Assembly (NCBI GenBank): GCA_024277255.1
Contig: JAJRVQ010000087.1
Location: 1 to 64,000, forward strand
DNA from: Acidobacteriota bacterium
GTDB lineage: Bacteria > Acidobacteriota > Thermoanaerobaculia > Multivoradales > SZUA-115
Direction: 5' to 3'
Length of the DNA: 64,000 bases
Shown: piece after piece, positions 1 through 10,600 of the stretch
Layout: every line of letters begins with the position of its first letter
Numbering within the stretch: position 1 is the first letter of the stretch
The notes under the pieces: model-generated
What the model was told of the DNA's origin: nothing
Database searches by the model: none
The model's input: the letters and a program-made list of their open reading frames with translations, nothing else
Translations under genes and position numbers: made by a program

Positions 1-1640
1 GCATCCTGGATGGCGATGGCCGGCGGGCCGGAGTCGAGGGTGACCGAGCGTTGCAGCTGGCTGGAGTTGCCAACCGAGTCGGTGGCGATGACGGTGAAGG
101 TGTTGGCTCCTTCGACCAACGCCACTGCGCCGGTGAAAGTGCCACCCGCCACGCTCGCGGCGGCCCCGTGGATCGTTACCGAAGCGAGATGGGGATCGCT
201 CACCGTGCCTGAAACACTCGCCGGCGAGGCGGCCAGCACCGCCCCCGCCGCCGGTTGGGTCACGCTCAGCGCCGGTGCCAGCGTGTCGCGCACCAGGGTG
301 TGGAGGAGCTGGGTGGAATTGCCGGCGGCGTCGCTGGCGATGAGCAGGAAGGTGTTGGGACCTTCGGCCAGTGGCAAAGCGGCGGTGGTGAAGAGACCAC
401 CCGAGAGCGTTGCCGGCGTCCCGGCCACATCCACGCTCACCGCACCGGTGACCGCACCGGTCAAGGTGGCACTGGCGGCGGCGCTGACACTACCGTTCGG
501 CGGGCTCACTGCGCCAAAGATGGGCGGAGTCAAGTCAATCTCAAAGCCGATGGAGAGGGTCGAGACATTGCCCACCGCATCGGTCGCGGTGACGGCCAAC
601 GTGTGCGTGCCTTCGACGGTGACGGAGGTCCCCGAAACAAACGGCGCCCCATCGAGCAGCGCTGCAATCGCCACCGGCGGCGAGGCATCCGTGGCGGCAA
701 TGTCAATCGTCACAGCCCGGTTGAACAGGTCACCGTCGGCCAGCGGCTGGCCACCCTCGCTCACCGCGATCACCGGCCCTTCGATGTCGGTGCCCGGCAG
801 GCCGTCCACCGCCAGGTCATCCCACAGCTTGCGCCCCGGCCCCTTGCCCCACAGCCCGAGATGGCCGGAGAGCCGCTCGGGGTGCTCGTCGTGGGCCTCG
901 ATCTGCCATTCGGCGGGCTCACCCGTGCCCTCCTCCCAGATCTTGGCGCGGAGGATCAGCCGCGGGCCGTCGTCATCGTCATCGTCGTCATCGTCATCAT
1001 CGTCATCATCATCGTCGTCATCGTCGTCATCGCCACTGCTCTTGTCATCGTCATCGCCGGCGTTGCCGCCGCCGTTGCCGTCATCATCATCGTCGCCGGC
1101 TCCGAGCTGGACCTCGATCTTGAACCGATACCAGACATCCTCGGCCATCGTCACATCGCTCTTGGCGTCGCCGTCGAGTTCATCGCCCTCCTCGTCGACC
1201 AGCTCCACCTTCTTCGTCTTGCCCTTCTGGCGCAGCAGATAGAAACCCTCCTCATCCGGCCAGCCGGACAGAAAGGTCACCCCCAGATCGCTCATGTCCC
1301 GCCGGCGCACCATCCGCCCCTCGAAGACGAAGCCCGCCTCCGCCGAAAGCTCCAACCCCAAGTAGTGCGTCGCCGACTCCGCGGCGCTGTTCTTGCCGAA
1401 GGCGGTGTTGCTCGCATCCAGCGGATCGGCGAAGGTCACAAACTGACCCGGTGCCTCCTGCGTCCGGTTGCCCGGCGCACTGTCAAACCAGTCGAGCGGA
1501 TCGGCCCCCAGGGGGTAGGTTTCAAAATCTTCCTGGTAGGGCAACCCGCTTTGGGCCGCGGCGGGGACTGCTGTGGCGAGATAGAGAAGGCCAAGAACAA
1601 GAAAAAGGAGAGCAGCGGATCGCATCATCAGGGTCTTCAT
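1..1640 (-). CDS. Secreted lectin-like/Ig-repeat protein with poly-Asp insert (3' end outside window)
   Basis: This gene is not in the ORF track because it runs off the left edge. The reverse strand reads ATG at 1640 and stays open through 546 codons. It begins with a signal peptide (MKTLMMRSAALLF, hydrophobic core, then PAAAQ). Residues about 28-270 look like a LamG/concanavalin-type beta-sandwich (DFETYPLG near the start, WYRFKIEVQ and LGLWGKG later). This fold is interrupted at residues about 190-224 by an acidic linker containing 21 consecutive Asp. From about residue 280 there are Ig-like repeats with recurring VEGTHTLAVTATDAVGN-type motifs, continuing past the edge. It starts 26 bp after the stop of the giant gene upstream, so the two are probably co-transcribed. 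No strong ribosome binding site is seen. Role inferred: cell-surface adhesin or Ca2+-binding surface protein. Confidence 0.85.
   Translation of the reverse strand, partial: MKTLMMRSAALLFLVLGLLYLATAVPAAAQSGLPYQEDFETYPLGADPLDWFDSAPGNRTQEAPGQFVTFADPLDASNTAFGKNSAAESATHYLGLELSAEAGFVFEGRMVRRRDMSDLGVTFLSGWPDEEGFYLLRQKGKTKKVELVDEEGDELDGDAKSDVTMAEDVWYRFKIEVQLGAGDDDDDGNGGGNAGDDDDKSSGDDDDDDDDDDDDDDDDDDDDDGPRLILRAKIWEEGTGEPAEWQIEAHDEHPERLSGHLGLWGKGPGRKLWDDLAVDGLPGTDIEGPVIAVSEGGQPLADGDLFNRAVTIDIAATDASPPVAIAALLDGAPFVSGTSVTVEGTHTLAVTATDAVGNVSTLSIGFEIDLTPPIFGAVSPPNGSVSAAASATLTGAVTGAVSVDVAGTPATLSGGLFTTAALPLAEGPNTFLLIASDAAGNSTQLLHTLVRDTLAPALSVTQPAAGAVLAASPASVSGTVSDPHLASVTIHGAAASVAGGTFTGAVALVEGANTFTVIATDSVGNSSQLQRSVTLDSGPPAIAIQD
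969..1031 (-). repeat. GAC/GAT trinucleotide tandem repeat encoding Asp x21
   Basis: Twenty-one consecutive GAC or GAT codons lie in the frame of the partial secreted protein. A second block of four Asp codons follows after a GSSK spacer on the 5' side, and another short Asp run lies a little further upstream. The mixed GAC/GAT usage means it is not a perfect microsatellite, but a slipped-strand origin is still plausible. The opposite strand gives misleading Ser-rich and Val/Ile-rich shadow ORFs here. Confidence 0.9.
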
Positions 1641-1666
1641 CTCGGTAGATCGGTTCAAGGGGAGGC

Positions 1667-4600
1667 TCACGGCTGCACCTCCACCGCTTCGAGGGCAAAG
1701 TCGGTGAGCAGGTAGAGGCGGGTGCCGCTTCGTACCGCGTCGCGCAACAGACCGTAGGTCGGCCAGCGACCGTAGTGGGGCACGAAGAAGGCGGGTGCAG
1801 GCTCATCGAGCGAGAGGAGCGTCGCCGCGCCGCCGAGCCCCTCGGCCCACCAGAGTTGCTCGCCACCGGGGGCAGCGGCGCGCGGCAGTCGGAAGAGGCC
1901 GAAGGCCGGGTAGGGCTCGAAGGGTGCCACCCCGAGGCTGAGCGCAGCACCCGAGCGCAGCAGCGGGACGGCACCCTCGCCGGCGACCGCCACCCACCGT
2001 TCGCCGGAGGGGAGCTGCTCAAAATCGACCAGCCGCCGGCCGGCAAAGAGGCCGCTGGCCAGCTGCGCCGGGGCGGGCGAATTCGTCAGATCGAAGAGGT
2101 AGGCGGCGCCGTCGCCGATCAGCACCAGCTCGGAGCCTTCGACGAAGAGGCGCGGCGCGGCCACGGCGGGCAGCACGACGCTGGCGGTAGGCAGTTGCAC
2201 CGGCGCTAGCGGGTTGGTCACATCCACGGCGTAGAGGCCGAGCGAACCGCCTGCCTCGATGCCGGCGGTGTAGAGGGTGGTGCCGTGCAAAACCATCGCT
2301 AGCACGGGGTTGCCGGCATAGAGATCCAGAGCAGCGCCGGGTAGGGCCAGCGGTGCAGCCGGGTCGACCAGGTCGAAGACCTCCAGTTGACCAGCGGCCA
2401 CCAGCAGGGCGTTTTGGGTCAGGACCACATCGGCAACCGGTCCGGTGACGCTGGCGCGCGCCGTCTCGCTCAGGCTGTTGGCGAGGGTGAGATCGACGAG
2501 CGGGATCTCGACGGTCGCCGCATCTTGCCGGGCCGGGACGATCGCTCCCAGCGTGCCGTCGATCGCCAGCCGCCTGGCACCCATCGCCAGATCGACCCGC
2601 GAGCCACCGCCGCCGGCCGGGGCGCGCAAGCGCAGCAGGTTGCCGAGCGCACCGCTTGCGCCGGCAGCGCGCAGGACGATGCGCTCGCCCGTTTCCACCC
2701 CGGCCAGGGTGACCGAGAAGGAGCCATCGGTAGCGACCGCAGCGCTAGCGCTGAGCGTGCCGCTGGTGGCCTCGACCGTGGCCGCTTCGGCGCTCGCCGC
2801 GCCGGGGGCGCCGTCGATGCGGGTACCCAGAGCGGTGCGCTCTAGGGTGACCCGCTGGCCGTCGAGCCACGGAGTGAGCGGAGCGCTGGCCAGGCCGGTG
2901 ATGGCAGAGTTGTGGAGGAACCACAAGCGCCCCTTCTCCGTGCTCACGTCCTGCGCCGCCGGAGTGAGGACGCCGGTGCGCAGCTCGTCGAGGAACAGGG
3001 CGGGGGTGACCGGATCGTCGTCGATCCGGCAGATGGCCAGATCCGAGCCGCTGGATTCCAGGAAGAGCGCTCGGTCCCCGACCTCGGCCACCGAGCGGGG
3101 CGCGAAGCCAAAGCCGAAGGAGGTTTGAGCCGGATCCGAGCCGCTGGGCTGGGCACGGTGGAAGAGGGCGGCCTCGGAGCCAAAACCCCAGACCGCCACT
3201 TCGTCGAGCACCGCCAGGCCGAAGCCGACGCGACCGCCAGCGCTGCTGCGCTTGAGTTCGATGGGCGAGGCCGGGTCTCCGATGGCGAAGAGGCGGTATT
3301 CCTCTTCGCTGGCACCGAAGGCTCGGGCGAGCCGGTGCAGCCTCCCCTCGACCACTTCAATGGCGGTGGCCTCGGCCCCGGGCAGGGTGGCACTCGCGAT
3401 CAGCCGCGGGTTCTGCGGATCGTGCACGTCGATGACGAAGTAGTCGTAGGGGCTAAAGGCCTTGAGGGCGTGCAGGTAGCCGCCGTCGAGGACGATATCG
3501 GCGAAGCGGTCCTGGAAGTTGCCGGTCGGGAAATCGAAATCCATCCCCGGCAAGTGGACCGGGTTGGCCGGGTCGCGCACGTCGATCAGCCGCAGGCTAG
3601 AGCCATGGGCGCTCGCCAAGACCCCGTCGCCCACGGCCATGGCGGCGATGCCGGCTTCGAGGAAGGGCAACTGGGTGACGCACTCGACACCGCAAGCCGC
3701 GAAGCAGCTGGTGCGTTGCGTCTCGCACATCGCCTCACAGGCGAGCGGATCGGGATCGCCGGCACAGCTGTTGAGACAGGGGAAGTAGACGTTGTCGCAG
3801 TCGAGCTCGCACTCGTCCTGGCAGCGGAACTCATCGAGGGCGATCAGTTGGCTGGTGAGGACTGGATCGGCCGGATCGCTCAGATCGAACAGGGAAAGCG
3901 TGTGGCTGATGTGGCGCGGTGGTCCGACCGTGGCGAAGATCACTCCGTAGTCCGGGCAGTCACAGACCGCCAGCAAGTCGCGGCGAACCGCCATCTTGAG
4001 CGACGGCTGGCTGCCCTCGAAGGTGATGGTCGCCGGCGCGCTGAGGCCGGAGCCGAACGGTCCCAGGGTCACCACCGCGCTGGCCAGCGGCGTGCTGTGG
4101 CCGTCGGTAGCGACCAGCTCGAAGATGTCGCTGGGCAAACCCTCGATGGGCATGCCGAAGGAGCCGTCTGCGGCCACCGTGCCGGTCGAAACTTGGCTGG
4201 TTCGCAGGTTGGTGAGGGCGAGGGTGATCGGCCGGTCGGAGTCGACCACGGCGCTGGCCTGACCGAGCAACTCGGAGCCCAGCAACCCCAGACCGGGGGC
4301 GATGAGGCCGGCATCGACCACCGGCGGCCCTTGGTTGGGTGCCTCCAGGACGACGTGGATGGTGCGGGTGAAAGTGGTGCTGTGGCCCGCCGGGTCGGTG
4401 GCGATGATCTCAATCGGCAGATCGGTGGGGCCGCTTACGCTCGGTGCCGGTAGGGTCGCGGTGAAGGGGGCCTCCGAGTCCACGAAACTCTGCGTGCCCA
4501 ACTGGAAGCTCACCGAGGCGACCCGGTTGTTGTCGGTGACGGCGGCGCTGATCGCGACCGGATCACCGGTGAGGAACACGGCGCCTTCGGCCGGGGTGAC

Positions 4601-7600
4601 GAGGCCGAAGAGGGGTGGCTCGACATCGTGGACGATGGTGACCCGTTGCACCGGCGAGGTGACGACGTTGCCGATTCGATCGGTGGCCTCTACCGCTACC
4701 TCCAGGAAGAGCGGGTTGGCGGTGGCGGGGATGGAGATCGAGCGATCCAGCACGAAGCTCGTCGCACCGCTCAACGGTGAAACCTGGGAGAAGTTGAGCG
4801 CTCCGTTGAACTGCACCTCGACTCGGGCCAGCCCCGAAATATCCCCGACCGTGCCGGCCATGACGACGCTCTCGCCGGCGAAGACGGTGTCGGCCGGGCT
4901 CAAGGTAAAGGCAATCACCGAGGGCAGATCGGCCCGGATGGCCCGCGTCTCGACCACCGCCGCGCCGAGGTTGCCGGCATCGTCCAGCGGCACTGCCGAC
5001 AGATCCACACTGCCCGCCGCCGCATCGGCGGCGCTGGGCGTGAAGAGGGCCTCATACGGCGCCGTGGAGTCGGTCACCAGCAGCTCGGCCCCCTTGAAGA
5101 AGCTGACCGAGACCAGATCGGGGGTCGCCACCGGGGTGGCGACGAGGGTGACCTCGATGCCTTCGGCCAGTGGCCCGGCGGGTACCGCCAGCGTCACCAC
5201 GGGCGGCGTGGTATCGACCGTGCCGAAGGTGGCGACGAAGGGGGCCATGGCGTTGCCGGCGAGATCCTCGATGCCGGCCATGGCCAGTTGGTATTGATGG
5301 TCGCCGAGAAGCGCCGCCACCGGGGTGATGAGGAGTTGTTGCGCGCCCGGTTGCAGGGTGACGGTCGTTGTCACACCCGTGCCGGCCGTGAGATCGGTGA
5401 GCTGGATCGCCGTGCCGGAGAGCGAGCCTTGAGTGACCGGTTCGCTCAGGTCGGCGATGAGCTGCACCTCGACCGGCACCTGCACGGCGCCGTCGGCCGG
5501 CGTCAGGCTGACCACGGCCGGTGGCACGACATCGGCGGTGACGAAGGTGGTGGTCACCGTCTGGCCCAGGGTGCGACCGGCCAGGTCGGCGAGGCGCGAA
5601 TCGATGCGCACCGTGTAGCTGGTGAAGCTCGCGAGCGGCTGCTGAGGAGTGAGAATCACCCGCCGGTCGCCGTCGGCGAAGGCGCGGGTGGTGTTGACCT
5701 GGAAGCCGCCGGTGAAGTGCAGGCGGATCAGGCTGAGGTGGTTGAATAGCTCGGCGTCCACCGGCTCGCTGAAGAGCACTTCGATCGTGGTGGTGACCGG
5801 CTGGCCGATGCTGCCCGGCGTCGGGGTGATCGCGACCACCGCCGGGTCGGTGTCGTCGAGCACCAGAGTGGCCAGATCGACCACCTCGCCGTTGGTCGAA
5901 ACCGTGCCGGTGAGTTTCAGAGTGCCGGGGCCGAGGTTCTCTTGGATGTCGAGGACGAAGGAGCCCAGCGGCACCGCGGGGAAGGCGAAGCCGCCGCCGG
6001 TGTCGGCCAGCTGGGTGAGGGTGCGGTTGCCGCTCGCAAGAACCACCAGCGCGCCGGCCGCCGGGGTGGCACCGTCGGCCAGCTGCACGGTGCCGACCAC
6101 CTGGCCCGCCTCTTCGAGCGGCAGGGTCAAGGCGACTGTCTCGCCTTCCAAGGTGAGGCTGCCGTTGATCGCGCCGCCCAGCCCGCTGGCAGGATCGGTG
6201 GCCGTGGCGGACAAGGTGCCAGTGCCGACGTTGGTGAAGAGAATCGTGCCATCGGCCGCCGTCTCGCCGGCGAAGAGCTGGCCGGGGTAGGGGCCGCGAC
6301 TGCGCAGGGTGACGGAAGCGCCAGCCACCGGGGCGCCGAAGCTATCGACGACGGTGGTCAGGACCGAGCCGATCGGCTCCATCGGCAGGTCGAGGGCCAG
6401 GTCCTCGCCCTCGGCGGTGAGTGTCCCGCTGACTGAGCCGATGTGCTGGCCGCCCGGCTCGCTGGCGGTGAGGGTGAAGCGGCGCCCGGCGATGATGCCC
6501 TCGAAGTGATAGTTCGAGGTCGAGGCTGAGCCGATCACCACGCCGTCCTGGCGGGCGACGAGGTTGACCGGGCTAAACGGCCCGGCCGGGGCTCCTGGTG
6601 GATTCAAGACGGTACCGGTGACCGAGCCGCTCGCCTCCAGGAAGAGATCGACGGTGACCAGCTGGTCTTCGGCCAGGATCTCGCCTTCGCCGCTGGCTCG
6701 GCGGCGGCCACCCGGCTCCTTGGCGTTGAGGGTGAAGAGCCCTTGCGGTACCCCCTCGAAGCGGAAGAGGCCGGCGGCGTCGGTGCTCGAATAGGTGGTG
6801 ATCGGGGTGGCGGAGCGGCTGTACAGGGCCACCGTCGCTCCCGGTACCGGCACCGCCGATTGCGGCTCGTAGAGGTGGCCATCGACCATGCCGCGTGCTT
6901 CGAGAATGAGCGTTCCATCGAGCTGCTGGCCATTGGCGCCGAGCACCAGGGCATCGAGCCGGCCGGCGCGACCGGTGGCCGGATCGAAGGCGCGCAGCTG
7001 ATAAGTCCCCAGCGGCAGCAGCCGGAAGAGGAAGGCGCCGTCGCCGGCTGTGGTGGCGCTGTCAAACAGCCTGCCGGCGGTGTAGAGCTGCAATTCGGCC
7101 GAGACGACAGGTGAGCCATCCACCGGCGAAAGGATCAGCCCTGAGATCTCGCCCGTATCTTCGAGGCGGATCACCACACCGGAGATCTCCTCGCCTTCGC
7201 GGGTCAGATCGACCGTCCTCTTGCCGCCCAGCCCGCCCAAGGCTTGCACTTCGGCCGAGAGGGTGAGGCGGCCGGTGAAGACGTTGGTGTAGGCGAAGGC
7301 ACCGCTGGCGTCGGCCTGCTGCTGGCGGGCGCGGAAGGGCCAGACGCTCTCCTTGAGGGTGACGGTGGCGCCTGGCATGGGCGTGCCGTTGGAGTCTTCG
7401 ACGAGGCCGCTCACCATCCCCTGTTTCGGCAGTGTCAACTCCACGTTGAGTTCTTGGCCGAAGCGGTCGAGGCGCAGGAAGACCCGCGCCTGGCGCAGCA
7501 CCAGGCCGTCCTCGAAGGTCGCCTCGATCGCCATCGGCCGCGGGCTCGGTGCCACCAGGTCGAAGAGGAAGTGGCCGTCCATGTCGGAGGTCACATCGAA

Positions 7601-10600
7601 GAGGCCGAGGTCGGGATGGCGCAGGGTCAGCGTCGCCCCCGCCGCCGGGGTGACGCCGTCGTGGTCGTACAGGGTGCCGCTGATGCGGCCGGCCGACTCG
7701 AAGAGGAGTTGCAGGTCGAGAATCTGGCCGTCGCTCATCAGCTCACCGGTCACCGTCTCTTCGCCGAGCAGGGCGTTGAAGGCGGTCAGGGTGAAGGGGC
7801 CGGCCAGCACATCGGTCAGCTCGAAGAAGCCTTGCGGGTCGGTCTGGATGTCGTGCGATTCGAGGTCGAGGCCGACCAGCCCTAGCCGCACCACCGAGGT
7901 GCGGTAGCGCAGGATCGATTCGACACCCACCAGGGCACCAGCGTCGCGCTGCATCACCTGGCCGCGAATGGTGCCCTTCTTGAAGCGGATCTGAACCGCC
8001 GGCGTATCGCCGATGAAGCGCACTTCGGCCGTGGCCACGCCGCCGTCGCTGCCGCGTACAGCGTGGATCTTGTAGACCCCGGGGGCGATGTCGGGCAGCA
8101 CGAAGCGGCCGTCGGAGCCGGTGAAGGCTTCGCCGAACCAGGTTTGATCGCTCACCGCGATATGGACCGTCGCACCGGGCACCGGTAGCCCAGCGAAGTC
8201 GAGCACCTCGCCGGTGATCGCGCCGGCCGGCAGGGTGTCTTGGAAGATCAGGTCGCGCTGGACGGTGGCGCCGTTGAGCACGGTGGTCAGGGCGATGACC
8301 TTCTTCTGCGCCGTCAGGTCAGCGGCGGTGATCCGTTGCGCTCCGGCGAAGAGCCCTTCGAGCCGGTAGGAGCCATCGGCGGCGGTGAGGGTGTTGAAGG
8401 GCAGGCCGTCGGCGTAGACCACGGCACCTGAGATCGGCACCAGGGTGCCGTCGAGCTGCTGGCGGAGCACTCGGCCTTCGACATCGCCGCGCTCGTCGAT
8501 CAGCAGCACGTCGACCTCGGCCACCGCGTCGACCGGCACGGTGAAGAATTGGCGGGCGCCCGAGATTCCCGTCTCTCCCGAGAAGGCCTGGATCTCGGCC
8601 TCGCCGGCCGGCACCATGCCGAAGTCGAAGCGGCCGTCGAGGGCGCTCCTCATCACGCCGGCCAGCTCGCCCTCGACATAGAGGGCGACCCAGGCATCGA
8701 AGACCGGGCTTACCCCATCGACGGCGAAGACCCGGCCGCGCACCTCGCCGATGGGCGCGGCGGGTCGCTTGAGCAGGGTGAGGTCGCGCTCGACCAGGGC
8801 GCCGCCGGCCGGGATCTCGACCGTGGTCACCGCGAAGGCGCCCGCTTCGTCGGTGGCTGAGAGCGTCACCGTGCCCACCGGCATGTCCTGGATCTCGTAG
8901 TGGCCCTGCGCGTCGACGACCGCCAGCCGCGTTTCCTGGAAGGCGGGGTTGAGGGCCTGGACGCGCAGCTTTGCCGGCACGCTGCCGTCGTCGTAGAGCA
9001 CCCGGCCCGAGAGAGCGCCGCGGCCGAGCAGGACGATATCGAGGCTCACCGTCTGGGCCACGAAGCGCACCCGGCCGCGCGCCTCGCCCTTCTGGCCGGT
9101 GGTCGGATCCTGAGCCCGCAGGACGAAGAGGTCGCCGCACGGGGTTTGGCGCACGTAGTCGAAGAGAAACTCGCCGGCCGCGTCGGTGCGCACCGCCGCC
9201 GTCACGTGTGGCCGGCACTGGGTGGCGCAGACCGGGCACTGGTCGGTCTCGACCAGCTCGACGCGGGCAAACGGCACCGGTTGGCCGTCGGCCCCGATCA
9301 CCCGGCCGCTGACCAGCGTGCCGTCCATGGTGACGGTCGTATCGACCGGCACCACCGTCTCGACGATGTGCTCGCCGGTCACCGAGGTCAGATCGCGCAC
9401 CGTCAGCGGCTGGCTGACGTAGGGGGAGAGGGGATTGTCAAACAAGACCCGCACCATGCGGCTGTTGGCGAAGCCGGCCAGCGGATTGGCCGGCTGGCCG
9501 GCCTGCGGCGCCGAGTCCACTTCCCGCTGGATCACTCCGCCGTTGCTCAGCTTGCCGGGGATCTCGAAGCGAGTCGAGTCGCGCGGCACTAGGGTTACGC
9601 CGTCGATTTCTTGCGACAGCAGAACCTCGACGATGTGGCCGGTCGGGTCGACCTCGCTGTTTTGCACCGCCGCCACCACGGCGAAGGGGCGCGGGCTCAA
9701 AGGCCGGATTGCGCCGGCGCGGGTCGTCTCAGGGCTACCGTCGCCGTCGCTATCGATCGACAAGGTGAAGGCGTTGTCGGAGGCTGAGTATTCGATCCAG
9801 GCGAGGCCGGTGGACAAGAGCGAGATGGGGGAGAAGCGCACGGCGCGCGGGGCGCCGGTGGCGTCGGGGATGAGCAGTTCGAGCGCGCCCGAGGCACCGG
9901 CACTGCCGGCGGCGGCGGTGAGTTCCACCCGGTAACCGGTCGCCTCCGGCACCGCCATCGTCGCCAGCTGGGCGCCGGTCAAGTCATAGAGATCGGCGAA
10001 GGGCAGATCTCGCAGCCGGTCGGCTTGGGCGCCGCCGCCCGAAAGCACGCCGCCGCTCATCCGGCTGCGCACGCTCAGCTCCAGGTCGGCGCCCACCGCC
10101 AGGGCGCCCTCGATCGGCCCGAGGTAGGCGGTGGTGGCGGCGAAGCGCTCGAACATTGCCACCGGCGTGGTGGTGGCTGCCTCCGCCGCGAAGATCTGCC
10201 CCAAGGCGGTGCCGGCGAGGCCGCCGCGCTGGGTGGTGCGGCGCAGCGCATCCCACTCCCAGCCTTGATCGCGGGCGCCGTTCCACTCGAGAGACAGGAC
10301 GGCCGCGGCGTCGAAGAGCGCTTCGCCAAAGTCCACATGGCGCCCCGCCTGGGCGAAGCTGTAGACCCTGGAGTCGACCTGCGGCCGGGTCACCTCGGGC
10401 AGCGTCCCGTCGAGCAGCGCCGGCGGCGCGGTGGCGAGCGAAAAGCCGAGGCCGATCAGCCCCAGACCGTGGCGCACCAGGGGCGCCGGCAGTGACTCGC
10501 TCGAACGGGGCAGGATGATGGTGGTGGGCGACAAGGGAATGCCGTTGTCACCGACGCCCACGGTGAGTTCAAAGACCGGGTTGACCGACGAGGGGCTGCG

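Noticed and set aside
10-1242. Plus-strand 410-residue ORF with a long Ser run
   Set aside because: It is antisense to the partial secreted protein; the Ser run is the complement of the Asp codons, and there is no ribosome binding site.
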